Positions 7,226-15,092 of a DNA stretch of 15,994 nt are shown here, piece by piece. The position numbers and the translations under genes were made by a program. Below the pieces are notes generated by a model. That model searched no databases. It was not told the origin of the DNA and worked only from the letters and a program-made list of their open reading frames with translations. This stretch comes from Microcaldota archaeon (lineage in GTDB: Archaea; Micrarchaeota; Micrarchaeia; Micrarchaeales; CABMGC01). Position 1 is the stretch's first letter. The number at the start of each line of letters is the position of its first letter. The stretch spans positions 1 to 15,994 of the forward strand of contig DAHVVD010000056.1 in the NCBI GenBank assembly GCA_027328265.1, given 5' to 3'.

Positions 7226-7245
7226 ATGAGGGTGAGGCTCCTCAT
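7226..7245. repeat. Inverted repeat in the uppS/apt divergent promoter region
   Basis: ATGAGG (7226-7231) and CCTCAT (7240-7245) are perfect 6-bp inverted arms separated by 8 nt. A competing tighter pairing is TGAGG-ct-CCTCA. It lies upstream of both promoters and could bind a dimeric regulator, but arms this short can occur by chance. Confidence 0.25.
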
Positions 7246-7284
7246 GAAACTTACGAATTGCAGTTGGGATAATATAGCTGCCAA

Positions 7285-7297
7285 ACTTATTTATAGG
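7285..7297 (+). promoter_or_regulatory. TATA box for the apt-dys operon
   Basis: The sequence acttatttatagg is centred about 35 nt before ATG 7327, predicting a transcript start near 7317 with a leader of about 10 nt. Confidence 0.45.
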
Positions 7298-7326
7298 TTC
7301 TCTGGAGAGTTATTCTGCTGCATCTC

Positions 7327-7866
7327 ATGGATGACCAGAGAATAAAATATATAGAGTCAAAGATAAGGAGCATACCAGGTTATCCAAAACCAGGGATAAA
7401 CTTTAGGGACATAACGCCCATGCTACACGACAGGAAGGCATTCGCAGAATGCATAGGGCTCCTGAAGGAAAAGGCCAATGGCACAAAGGCAAATTATATT
7501 GTAGGTATAGACGCAAGGGGGTTCATAATAGGCTCTGCGCTGGCCTATTCTCTTGGCCTGGGCTTCATACCTGCAAGGAAGAAGGGCAAGCTCCCTTATG
7601 ACACGGTCTCTATGGGCTATGAGATGGAATATGGCAGCGCCTCAATGGAGATTCATTCAGATGCACTTAAGAAAGGAGACGTGGTCATAATAGTCGACGA
7701 CCTCCTTGCAACAGGAGGCACCGCAGGCACTGTGGGAAAGCTTGTCGAAAAGCTTGGCGCGCGGATAGAAAGCTACCTCTTCGTCATAGAGCTGGTGGAT
7801 CTGAAAGGCAGGGAGAAGCTTGATGGAGGCAGGGTAGCATCGCTGGTAAGCTACAGGGGAGAATAA
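7327..7866 (+). CDS. apt: Adenine phosphoribosyltransferase
   Basis: 179 residues, the normal APRT length. It salvages adenine with PRPP to AMP and diphosphate in the cytosol. The N-terminus PGYPKPGINFRDITPML (17-33) is the family hood region. IVGIDARGFIIGSALA (58-73) is the adenine/ribose-phosphate loop. ARKKGKLPYDTVSMGYEMEYG (83-103) is the flexible loop region, and VVIIVDDLLATGGTAGT (119-135) is the PRPP-binding signature with its two acidic residues. The sequence looks closer to bacterial Apt than to the archaeal APRT-like/GfcR families, hinting at old transfer from bacteria (inference only). Its TAA overlaps the ATG of dys by one base, so the two genes are translationally coupled. Confidence 0.94.
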   Translation: MDDQRIKYIESKIRSIPGYPKPGINFRDITPMLHDRKAFAECIGLLKEKANGTKANYIVGIDARGFIIGSALAYSLGLGFIPARKKGKLPYDTVSMGYEMEYGSASMEIHSDALKKGDVVIIVDDLLATGGTAGTVGKLVEKLGARIESYLFVIELVDLKGREKLDGGRVASLVSYRGE

Positions 7867-8816
7867 TGGAATACAACAAGAAGGAGATGCTTGCAAGAAA
7901 GGTCAGGGACATCAGGCTCAGGAAAAACATGAAGGTCAAGGAGCTCGTAGAAAGCATGAACAGCGTCGGAGGCTTCTCGGCGCAGAATATGGTTGATGGA
8001 ATAGGGATACTGGAACGCATGTTTGCTGACAAGGAATCGTACAACTTCCTCTCATTCACGGCAAACCTTGTCTCGACAGGGCTAAGGGGCATGATCGCCG
8101 ACTCGGTGAAGCATTTCGACGCCATAATAACCACATGCGGCACCCTGGACCATGACCTCGCAAAGGCATACGGGGGCAAATACAGCCTTGGAAGCTTCGA
8201 GGCAGATGACAGGAAGCTGCATGGCCTTAGCATCTACAGACTGGGCAACATCTTCATCGAGAGCAAGGAATATGGTCTAACCGTGGAGAACTACTTCAAG
8301 GAGATAATGGGCAATATTTACAAGTCAAAGGACTACAAGAAGGAGTACAGCCCGAGCGAACTCCTCCACGAGTTCGGCAAGAGGATGAAGGACAGTCATT
8401 CTATAATAAGGCAGGCATACCTGAGCAACGTGCCAATATTCTGCCCTGGCATAGTGGACGGAGCATTCGGAACACAGCTCGCGATTTTCGCGCAGGACCA
8501 CGACTTCAAGCTCAACGTGATAAAAGACGAACTGAAGCTCAGCGACATCTCGTTCGACAACAAGAAGACGGGCGCACTGATGGTCGGAGGAGGGATAAGC
8601 AAGCACCACGTCATCTGGTGGAATCAGTTCAAGGGAGGCCTTGATTATGCAGTATACGTAACTACGGCTTCGCAGTATGATGGCGGGCTTTCCGGAGCGA
8701 GGTTGACTGAGGCGGTCTCCTGGGGCAAGGTGAAGGAGAAGGCGAAGTACACGACCATAGACGGCGACGCTACCATAATACTCCCTATTATGTTCTCCTG
8801 CCTAAACTTATTTTAA
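7866..8816 (+). CDS. dys: Deoxyhypusine synthase
   Basis: 316 residues. The enzyme transfers the aminobutyl group of spermidine, with NAD, to a conserved lysine of aIF5A as the first step of hypusine formation. The N-terminal ball-and-chain segment is followed by GGFSAQNM (35-42), a segment typical of DHS family members. Also visible are FLSFTANLVSTGLRGMI (61-77), DAIITTCGTLDHDLA (85-99) and PIFCPGIVDGAFG (190-202). The catalytic Lys246 lies in MVGGGISKHHVIWW (239-252). YAVYVTTASQYDGGLSGARL (261-280) and EAVSWGKV (282-289) close the NAD/spermidine site. The start ATG overlaps the apt stop codon (TAATG). The aIF5A substrate gene is not in this window. Spermidine synthesis consumes decarboxylated SAM, linking this gene loosely to mat nearby. 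Confidence 0.93.
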   Translation: MEYNKKEMLARKVRDIRLRKNMKVKELVESMNSVGGFSAQNMVDGIGILERMFADKESYNFLSFTANLVSTGLRGMIADSVKHFDAIITTCGTLDHDLAKAYGGKYSLGSFEADDRKLHGLSIYRLGNIFIESKEYGLTVENYFKEIMGNIYKSKDYKKEYSPSELLHEFGKRMKDSHSIIRQAYLSNVPIFCPGIVDGAFGTQLAIFAQDHDFKLNVIKDELKLSDISFDNKKTGALMVGGGISKHHVIWWNQFKGGLDYAVYVTTASQYDGGLSGARLTEAVSWGKVKEKAKYTTIDGDATIILPIMFSCLNLF

Positions 8817-8837
8817 AGTTAAGTTAGTAACTCAGCA

Positions 8838-9434
8838 TCAGACCATTTTCAAGATGTCGTAAATGGTTATTATCCCTACAACCTTGCCTTTGTCCATAAC
8901 CAACACGGCATCAAAGTTATCGAGCATCAGCTTTATCTTCGATACCTCGGTGTATTTGCTCACCTGTGGCAGTGAGGGTTCTATTATGTCACGTATCTTC
9001 GTGGTTGATATTTTTTCTGGATAGTCTGTAGCTATCGAGAGAAGCCTTTTCTGCCTGACAGTCCCTACCTCTTCCAGCTTCCTGTTTAGCACAGGTATCT
9101 GCGGGAAGTCATAGTCCTTGATTATTTTTACCGCTCTTCCTATAGTATCATCTGGAGTCACGTAGACTATCTTCCTGTGCATTATGTCTGCAGCTGTCTT
9201 TTCAAGGATCCTTGAATTGCTGTTCCTTGCAGCTGTGGCCTCGAGCGCCGAGACAACGGCATAGACGTTCTTATAGCTGGGATTGAGGTCCTCTATGTCG
9301 CTTTCGAGCCTTGCTATAGTGCTCTGGCTCAGGCCTAGCCTGTCAGCGAGCTCTTTCTGGCTTATCCCGAGACCTTTCCTTGTATTCCTAATCTTCAATG
9401 ACGTTGATTGAAGGGAATCGATCGCAGATGCCAT
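8838..9434 (-). CDS. XRE-type HTH transcriptional regulator with two CBS domains (COG3620-like)
   Basis: 198 residues from ATG 9434. An XRE helix-turn-helix occupies about 11-65, with ISQKELADRLGLSQSTIARLE (24-44) as the recognition unit. A CBS pair follows: CBS1 about 82-136 (ADIMHRKIVYVTPDDTIGRA) and CBS2 about 147-197 (IRDIIEP ... VVGIITIYDIL). CBS pairs bind adenosyl ligands such as AMP, ATP or SAM, so this is a plausible ligand-gated regulator. The gene is divergent from mat, and a 15-bp palindrome abuts its start codon within the shared promoter, suggesting autoregulation and control of mat. An in-frame start at 9494 would place coding sequence across the TATA element and palindrome, and the extra residues look non-coding, so 9434 is preferred. 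The ligand is unproven. Confidence 0.85.
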   Translation of the reverse strand: MASAIDSLQSTSLKIRNTRKGLGISQKELADRLGLSQSTIARLESDIEDLNPSYKNVYAVVSALEATAARNSNSRILEKTAADIMHRKIVYVTPDDTIGRAVKIIKDYDFPQIPVLNRKLEEVGTVRQKRLLSIATDYPEKISTTKIRDIIEPSLPQVSKYTEVSKIKLMLDNFDAVLVMDKGKVVGIITIYDILKMV

Positions 9435-9449
9435 ATTACCAATGGTAAT
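9435..9449. promoter_or_regulatory. 15-bp palindrome abutting the regulator start: putative operator
   Basis: ATTACCA-a-TGGTAAT is a perfect inverted repeat (7-bp arms, 1-nt centre). It ends at the base next to the XRE-CBS start codon and covers the predicted transcript start (about 9438). A dimeric HTH protein bound here would stop its own transcription and could touch the mat promoter next to it. Confidence 0.55.
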
Positions 9450-9458
9450 TATGATGCG

Positions 9459-9471
9459 ATAATTATTATAG
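9459..9471. promoter_or_regulatory. Shared AT-rich TATA element of the divergent regulator/mat promoters
   Basis: The stretch ataattattatag reads TATAATAATTAT on the minus strand. It lies about 30 nt before the regulator ATG (9434) and about 44 nt before the mat ATG (9509). It is the only good TATA candidate in the 74-bp gap, so one element may serve both directions. Confidence 0.45.
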
Positions 9472-9508
9472 ATGTTGGTCTCCATTATTCGCACGCATAA
9501 GTGTTAGA

Positions 9509-10711
9509 ATGAAGAATATATCGATACATCAGCTGAACGTGAAACCGGTCTCGGAGCAGAATACAGAATACGTTGAAAGGAAGGGCGTAGGGCATCCCGA
9601 TAGCCTCATAGACGGAATATGCGACGCCACCAGTGTGGCATTGTGCAAAAGATACATGGAGGAGACAGGAATCATAATGCACCATAACGTTGACAAGGGC
9701 CTTATCGTTGGAGGGGCGGTGGACGTTGGCTATGGGCGGGGCAAGATTACAAAGAAGATAGAGGTCATAGTCACGGGAAGGGCTCTCGCTTTGTTAAACA
9801 ATAAGCAGCTGGACGTGAATGGGCTTGCTGTGCAGGTAGCCAAGGATTACCTAAAGAAGAATACACGCTTCCTTGACATTGAGAACGAGGTGAATTTCAA
9901 GGGAATGATAGCTTCGGGAAGCAGCGACCTGATAGGCGTCTTTGAAAGGGCGAGGCACGAGATTCCTCTTGCTAACGATACCTCCTTTGGGATAGGCTTC
10001 GCACCGTTCACTGATGTGGAAAATCTGGTGCTTGAGACCGAGCATTACCTAAACAGCAAAGCCTACAAGGGCTCAGTGCCTTCAGTAGGGGAAGACGTCA
10101 AGGTCATGGGTATGAGGGACGGCGAGAAGATAACTCTTACTGTGGCGATCGCCTTCGTATCAAAGTTCATCGACAACATAGACACTTATGTCAAGACCAA
10201 GGAGAGGGTGGAGAACGATGTCATCAACAACGCAAAGAAGTTCACCGACAAGGAGGTGAGGGCGTTTGTAAACACAGGTGACTCGATAGAGGACGAGGAT
10301 ATCTATATCACGAAGACAGGGCTAAGCTGCGAGTCCGGAGACGACGGTTCTGTTGGAAGGGGCAACAGGGTCAACGGGATCATAACGCCTTTCAGGCACA
10401 TGAGCCTCGAGGCTGCAGCAGGAAAGAATCCGGTGAACCATATCGGAAAGATATACAACATACTCGCGACAAGCATGGCAGAGAAGATAGCGGAGGACTA
10501 TCCTGAGATAAAGGAGTGCGACGTCTCCATACTTTCGCAGATTGGAAAGAGGATAAGCGAGCCGCACAACCTGAACATCAACCTGATAACAGAGCAGCAG
10601 GGCGACTTCGAGAAGCTCAAGGGCAAGGTCTACTACACAGCTGAGAGCATGCTCGACAACCTTAGCCAGTTCACGCTTGACATCTCGCTCGGAAAATACA
10701 AGACCTTCTGA
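9509..10711 (+). CDS. mat: S-adenosylmethionine synthetase, archaeal type
   Basis: 400 residues, the usual length of the archaeal MAT family, which is very divergent from bacterial MetK. It makes SAM from methionine and ATP in the cytosol. Family segments are intact: YVERKGVGHPDSLIDGICDA (21-40, ATP/methionine site), HHNVDKGLIVGGAVDVGYG (58-76) and FKGMIASGSSDLIGVF (about 130-145). The strongly conserved C-terminal region GDDGSVGRGNRVNGIITP is followed by EAAAGKNPVNHIGKIYN. It is transcribed away from an XRE-CBS regulator through a shared promoter, the most likely source of control. It ends 74 nt before the GT-C-like gene, which has its own TATA box, so it is probably monocistronic. Confidence 0.96.
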   Translation: MKNISIHQLNVKPVSEQNTEYVERKGVGHPDSLIDGICDATSVALCKRYMEETGIIMHHNVDKGLIVGGAVDVGYGRGKITKKIEVIVTGRALALLNNKQLDVNGLAVQVAKDYLKKNTRFLDIENEVNFKGMIASGSSDLIGVFERARHEIPLANDTSFGIGFAPFTDVENLVLETEHYLNSKAYKGSVPSVGEDVKVMGMRDGEKITLTVAIAFVSKFIDNIDTYVKTKERVENDVINNAKKFTDKEVRAFVNTGDSIEDEDIYITKTGLSCESGDDGSVGRGNRVNGIITPFRHMSLEAAAGKNPVNHIGKIYNILATSMAEKIAEDYPEIKECDVSILSQIGKRISEPHNLNINLITEQQGDFEKLKGKVYYTAESMLDNLSQFTLDISLGKYKTF

Positions 10712-10740
10712 AATTTGCGCGTTTAGAATTAGAGTAGAAG

Positions 10741-10750
10741 GTTTATATTA
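10741..10750 (+). promoter_or_regulatory. TATA box for the GT-C-like membrane protein gene
   Basis: The sequence gtttatatta predicts a transcript start near 10772. That is 14 nt before ATG 10786 and almost on the in-frame TTG at 10771, so it does not settle which start is used. Confidence 0.45.
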
Positions 10751-10785
10751 GTTGAGTTGAGTATTTTCCTTTGTCATTGATTACC

Positions 10786-13011
10786 ATGGTCTTTAAGCTT
10801 GACACCAGCGAAAACAGGCTGCTACTGTTTGCTTTCATAATCTATCTCGCCATCGCCCTTGTAATGTTCTGGCAGGTGACTATCAACTTCGGAAGCAGGG
10901 TTGTCAACGGAGGAGGAGATGTCTACCAGAGCATGTGGGGTCTGTGGTGGGTTCCTTATGCAATATTCGTCCTGCATCAGTCTCCTTACATAACCTCGTA
11001 CCTCTTCTCTCCGGTGGGGGCAAATCTTGCTTCTCAAACAATGAGCCCCCTTGCGGGTATCCTTACAGCTCCGCTCCAGGCGCTTGTCGGACTGGCTGCA
11101 ACTTACAACATACTTTTCTTCCTTAGCTTCGCGCTAGGCGGGCTCTTCATGTTCATGCTCGCGCGGTACCTAGTGAAGAACGACTACGCCGCATTCATCG
11201 CAGGGCTCGTCTTTGCATTCAGCCCGGTGCATATAGCGCAGGCTTATTCGCATCTCCAGTGGACAACAATAGAATTCATACCTCTATTCGTCCTCTGCCT
11301 TCTCCTTATGCTTAGAACTAAGAAGTGGAAGTATGCTCTCTTCGCAGCGATAAGCTTCGTCCTTCTCACCTTTGCAGGAGACATAGAGCAGGGCATAATG
11401 GCGGTAACTTTCCTTATTGTCGCGCTGCTTGCACTTATCGTTCTTGAAAGGCAGGAAGTCCTGAATAAGAGCACCATACTGAATACTGGCTTCCTGGTCG
11501 TTTTTATTGTAATCCTTGCCTCCCCTTTCCTTATCTGGATACTTCCGAATCTGAGTGCAGGGATAAGCGGCGCAAGCCAGCTCTCCGATGTTGTGCACAA
11601 CATGCTCTACAGCGACAACCTTGCCTCGTTCTTCCTGCCAAGCTATTACAACGGCATCTTCCACTCGCTTGCGCTGGGATACGTCAACAGCGTGTATGCA
11701 CTCACTTACCAAGGCATCGCTTACACGCCTGCAGTCACTGAGAAGATATCTTACCTAGGCTATAGCGTGATCTTCCTTGCGCTTTTAGCTCTCTACCACG
11801 AGCACAGGAAGAACAAGATGAGGGACATCATCTTCTGGATAGTAATATTCGTCGTGTTCGCGCTGCTTGCCGTCGGGCCTTACCTGCAGATAGGCTCCAC
11901 CTCTACAGGTATACCAACACTGTATGCATTGTACAGGAACATCCCGCTTTTCAATCTTGTTAGGGAGCCTGGAAGGTTCGATGTCATCGTCACACTTGCA
12001 CTCGCAGTTCTCGCTGCTGTAGGATTCGATCACCTCTCAAAATCAAAGTGGAACACCATGGGTACGTTTGCGCTGGCAATCATCTTCACCGCTCTGATAA
12101 TCATAGAGTATAACGGCACTCCGCTATCAGGCAGCTTTGCCAGTCAGCTCACAACTAACGCACAGATACCTGCAGGATACCATGACATAAGGCAGCTACA
12201 GGGCAACTACACTGTGCTAGTCTTGCCCGCTCTTCCCAACATCACTACCGACTCGTATTTTTACCCAGGAGTGTCCATGTATTACCAGACAGCTTTCGAG
12301 AAACCCATAGTGGGGGGCTATGCGACAAGGACCAATACATCGGAAGAGCAGACAGTTGACTCAGTTCCGCTTGCTGTCTCTGCTTCATACCTTCAGGCTG
12401 GCCAGGGGCTTGTCTTCCCATACGCGATAAGGGAGAATTACACCCAGCTCAATCTCTTCTGGCTCACTGTCGAGAATGTTGGAGTAGTGGCAGTCATAAA
12501 CAAAGCATACAATGCCACTGAGCTGGCCGATCTGCAGAATTACCTTTACGGCCTCTTTGGAAATCCGACATATGTTGATGCGAACGTCACCGTCTTCAAA
12601 ACTAGCGCTACTGAAAACGCGTATGGCCTGAAGAACATGGTTGCGTACACTGTAGGCACATGGATATCTGGCTATGACTTCTGCAGCCAGTACCAGTGCA
12701 ACCAGACCCTGGCTAATGCGTGGTGGGGGAGCAACGTAAGGGCCGTGACGATATTCTCGCCCAATGCAACAATCGCCAAGATGAAATTCAGGGCTCTCTC
12801 CTATGAGCCCACAGGCCAGCTCAACCTATACTACGGTAGCGGCACTACCCCTCTCTCGGCCCTTAACCTGACAAGCACTTTCTCCAATTATAGCGTGAGC
12901 CTGCCGCTTGCACAGGGCCTCAACCAGCTGGTCTTCTACCAGCAGAACACTACAATAAGCCAGCAGTACCCCTACTTCAACTACGGCGTAGAGAACATAA
13001 CGATAACGTAG
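10786..13011 (+). CDS. Large multi-pass membrane protein, GT-C glycosyltransferase-like (YfhO / PTPS-related type)
   Basis: 741 residues from ATG 10786; a TTG at 10771 would add five. About eleven to thirteen transmembrane helices fill the first ~435 residues, followed by a ~300-residue domain without helices, probably extracellular. Just after the first helix, VVNGGGDVYQSMWGLWW (about 39-55) places an Asp (D45) in the first outer loop, where GT-C enzymes carry their catalytic acid. LYALYRNIPLFNLVREPGRF (near 400) is a signature shared with YfhO/PTPS-related bacterial membrane proteins. GT-C enzymes use polyprenyl-phosphate sugars, fitting the carrier operon and GT4 gene in this window. No AglB-type WWDYG motif is present, so it is not the oligosaccharyltransferase. 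The C-terminal domain carries about thirteen N-x-S/T sequons. Donor and acceptor are unknown. Confidence 0.65.
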   Translation: MVFKLDTSENRLLLFAFIIYLAIALVMFWQVTINFGSRVVNGGGDVYQSMWGLWWVPYAIFVLHQSPYITSYLFSPVGANLASQTMSPLAGILTAPLQALVGLAATYNILFFLSFALGGLFMFMLARYLVKNDYAAFIAGLVFAFSPVHIAQAYSHLQWTTIEFIPLFVLCLLLMLRTKKWKYALFAAISFVLLTFAGDIEQGIMAVTFLIVALLALIVLERQEVLNKSTILNTGFLVVFIVILASPFLIWILPNLSAGISGASQLSDVVHNMLYSDNLASFFLPSYYNGIFHSLALGYVNSVYALTYQGIAYTPAVTEKISYLGYSVIFLALLALYHEHRKNKMRDIIFWIVIFVVFALLAVGPYLQIGSTSTGIPTLYALYRNIPLFNLVREPGRFDVIVTLALAVLAAVGFDHLSKSKWNTMGTFALAIIFTALIIIEYNGTPLSGSFASQLTTNAQIPAGYHDIRQLQGNYTVLVLPALPNITTDSYFYPGVSMYYQTAFEKPIVGGYATRTNTSEEQTVDSVPLAVSASYLQAGQGLVFPYAIRENYTQLNLFWLTVENVGVVAVINKAYNATELADLQNYLYGLFGNPTYVDANVTVFKTSATENAYGLKNMVAYTVGTWISGYDFCSQYQCNQTLANAWWGSNVRAVTIFSPNATIAKMKFRALSYEPTGQLNLYYGSGTTPLSALNLTSTFSNYSVSLPLAQGLNQLVFYQQNTTISQQYPYFNYGVENITIT

Positions 13012-13028
13012 CTTGAGTTCTACAGCGC

Positions 13029-13041
13029 ATTTATATTTCTT
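13029..13041 (+). promoter_or_regulatory. TATA box for the GT4-aSelBL gene pair
   Basis: The sequence atttatatttctt, 18 nt after the preceding stop codon, predicts a transcript start near 13060, about 19 nt before ATG 13079. The leader begins with a GAGGT that could serve as a weak, distant Shine-Dalgarno. Confidence 0.45.
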
Positions 13042-13078
13042 AAACGAGATCTCTCGTGAGAGGTTCCAGGCTGAGTCA

Positions 13079-14197
13079 ATGAGAATCGCATTCGTATATG
13101 ATGTGCCATACCCATGGCACAAGGGAGGGGTGGAGTACATACTCAGCGTTGAGGCGAGAGAACTCGCGAAGAAATATGACGTAAGCTTCTTCACACTCCG
13201 TTGGCCAGGCATGGGAAGGGAGTTTGAGTACGGTAAAGTGAAGTATAAGACTTTCGGCAGGATGGATATCGACACTGCGTACAGGCACGGCAGAAGGTCT
13301 GTGAGAGAAGTAATCTCGTTCTCTGCATTGATGATCAACATCTTCAGATACGACTTTGACGTCATCATCTCGGATGAGTTTCCTGTGCTGCACCTGCTGC
13401 TTCTCAGGGCCTATTGCAGGCTGAAGGGAGCCAAGCTGATACTTAAGGTGGAGGAGGTATGGGACAGGAGGTACTGGTGGAAATACCTTGGCGTGCCAGT
13501 GGGCGAAGCTGCATATCTTTATTCAAGCGCCTTTGTGAAGCCTGAGGGCGCTGATTACGTCGTCGTCTCCAGCACGACTGCCAAGAAACTGGAGGGAATG
13601 GGTGTTAGCAAAAGCAGGATAAGGGTTTTTGCGCCTGTGCTGAACAGCAAGGAAATCGAGAAGATGAAGAAGGCTGCTGTGCGGAAGACAAAGAGGATAT
13701 TCTTCTCAGGGCGTTTCATAAAGGAGAAGAGGATAGACAAGTGGCTCGAGGCGGTGAAGAAAGTAGTAGAGAAGGACAGGAGCGTCAGGGCTGTACTGGT
13801 GGGCAACGGTCCGGAGAAGAGGAGGATATTGGAGAGAATAAAGAATTTGGGTCTTGAGGGTCATGTGACTGTGAAGCCCTTCTTCAAGAACAAGCTGGCT
13901 CTTTACAAGGAGATAGCAAGCTCTGGAGTATTGCTCCATATGTCTGAGAGGGAGGGGCTCAGCATAATCGCGATTGAGAGCGTGGCACTGGGAACGCCTG
14001 TTGTCATCCCAAATTACTCGCCAATACCGAAGGAGGTCAAGGAGATGTGTTTTGTGGAGAGGGAAGAGAAGATACCAGACCTGCTGCTCAAGATGCTCAA
14101 CAGCAAGGGGAAGCATGCAAAAAACGAGACAAACCTGAAGATGTTCTCAGATTCGAACGTGGTCAACTTCTACGAGCAGCTGATCCCAAAACAGTGA
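13079..14197 (+). CDS. GT4 family glycosyltransferase (GT-B fold)
   Basis: 372 residues. The N-terminal Rossmann domain opens MRIAFVYDVPYPWHKGGVEY, with the glycine-rich GGVE acceptor loop at 16-19. The C-terminal donor domain shows FSGRFIKEKRIDKWLEAV (209-226), AVLVGNGPEKRRIL (238-251) and the EX7E nucleotide-sugar motif in SEREGLSIIAIESVALGTPVV (289-309, Glu292 and Glu300). Enzymes of this type are retaining transferases moving hexoses from NDP- or GDP-sugars to lipid-linked or other glycans at the cytoplasmic face. It has no membrane segment. It follows the GT-C-like gene and likely helps build surface or lipid-linked glycan. ATG 13079 is chosen because the upstream open frame crosses the TATA box. 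Four nt separate it from the SelB-like gene. Sugar specificity is unknown. Confidence 0.88.
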   Translation: MRIAFVYDVPYPWHKGGVEYILSVEARELAKKYDVSFFTLRWPGMGREFEYGKVKYKTFGRMDIDTAYRHGRRSVREVISFSALMINIFRYDFDVIISDEFPVLHLLLLRAYCRLKGAKLILKVEEVWDRRYWWKYLGVPVGEAAYLYSSAFVKPEGADYVVVSSTTAKKLEGMGVSKSRIRVFAPVLNSKEIEKMKKAAVRKTKRIFFSGRFIKEKRIDKWLEAVKKVVEKDRSVRAVLVGNGPEKRRILERIKNLGLEGHVTVKPFFKNKLALYKEIASSGVLLHMSEREGLSIIAIESVALGTPVVIPNYSPIPKEVKEMCFVEREEKIPDLLLKMLNSKGKHAKNETNLKMFSDSNVVNFYEQLIPKQ

Positions 14198-14201
14198 TGT
14201 T

Positions 14202-15092
14202 ATGGCTTCTGTGATAGTCGCGCTCCCAAACGACAGCAGGCTGGCAGCCGAGCTGGGGAAGAAGGGATCTGAGAACGGCATAACCTTCTACAACAGGAAA
14301 GTCGAGGGCTCTTCTGTGGTGGTGCTTACGCCAACAGACCTTGAATCAAAGTTCTATGCGCTTGGCGAGATAATCTCAATCTCCGAGCTAGTGGTGACAA
14401 GCACAGCAAAGGTAGACTCGCTGCTTGGCGAGTCGGTAATAGCCTCTGCACTCCTGGGCAAGAAGGTCATATTTACTGACGACAATGACGTTTCTAAGAT
14501 AACATCCAGCGTGGGCAGGCTTGATTTCTCGACATCTCCGCGCAACATGCTTCTGCAGAGGATCCTTGAGGTTCCCGGTACCGCATCAGGAGGCGATCTG
14601 AGGATAGACGTGGACAAATCTTTCCCGGTCAAGGGAGTTGGAACGGTATTGCTTGGCATAGTCAGATCTGGAAAAGTAAGAGTACACGATACGCTAAAGA
14701 GCAGCTCTGGCAAGGACGTGATTGTGAGGTCGATACAGGTTCATGACGATGACATGCAGGAGGCTGTAGCTGGAGAAAGGGTCGGGCTTGCGGTGAAGGG
14801 AATAGAGGACAAAGAGATAGAGAAGGGTGATGCGCTCTCGAAAACGCAGATACCGCTCCTTTCCTCTTTTCGTGCTGAGATAAGATACAGCCCACTCTAC
14901 AAAGGCGGCGCGGATGAGAGCATAAACTGTACAGTGGTCAGTGGTTTCTCTGTTTCAAATTGCAAGGTTTCCAAGAGTCCCCAGGGATTTGATATAAAAC
15001 TAGACAAGCCTGCCGCACTGATGAAGGGAGATTCATTCCTTCTCATAAGGGAGAAGGCACCGCGCGTATTCGCCTCGGGAGTAGTGCTTTAG
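14202..15092 (+). CDS. SelB-like translation-factor homologue lacking GTPase motifs (aSelBL-type)
   Basis: 296 residues. Residues about 131-213 are a clear EF-Tu/SelB domain 2: RIDVDKSFPVKGVGTVLLGIV, then VRSIQVHDDD, AVAGERVGLAVKGIEDKEIEKGDAL. Residues about 215-296 are a domain-3-like beta barrel. The first ~125 residues sit where a G domain would be, yet show no P-loop (GxxxxGK[ST]), no DxxG and no NKxD, so GTP binding is unlikely. This fits the archaeal SelB-like (aSelBL) family, known for degenerate G domains and patchy distribution. Function is unknown; binding of a tRNA or ribosome partner is a guess. It is not a selenocysteine factor by this evidence. It begins 4 nt after the GT4 stop, so the two are likely cotranscribed, and its stop overlaps that of the convergent C39-like gene. 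Confidence 0.75.
   Translation: MASVIVALPNDSRLAAELGKKGSENGITFYNRKVEGSSVVVLTPTDLESKFYALGEIISISELVVTSTAKVDSLLGESVIASALLGKKVIFTDDNDVSKITSSVGRLDFSTSPRNMLLQRILEVPGTASGGDLRIDVDKSFPVKGVGTVLLGIVRSGKVRVHDTLKSSSGKDVIVRSIQVHDDDMQEAVAGERVGLAVKGIEDKEIEKGDALSKTQIPLLSSFRAEIRYSPLYKGGADESINCTVVSGFSVSNCKVSKSPQGFDIKLDKPAALMKGDSFLLIREKAPRVFASGVVL

Noticed and set aside
9434..9494. Extended start of the XRE-CBS regulator at 9494
   Set aside because: The added residues would be encoded by the TATA element and palindrome, with low-complexity Asn/Tyr/Ile content typical of intergenic translation.
10786..13011. AglB oligosaccharyltransferase as identity of the large membrane protein
   Set aside because: No WWDYG-type catalytic motif is present, and the VREPGRF region points to the YfhO/PTPS-related group.
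13044..13062. Short inverted repeat CTCTC-gt-GAGAG in the GT4 leader
   Set aside because: Five-base arms with a 2-nt loop are too short to form a convincing hairpin or operator.
14202..14576. A functional GTPase domain in the SelB-like protein
   Set aside because: No P-loop, DxxG or NKxD motif could be found in the first 125 residues in this frame, and no frameshift was evident that would restore them.
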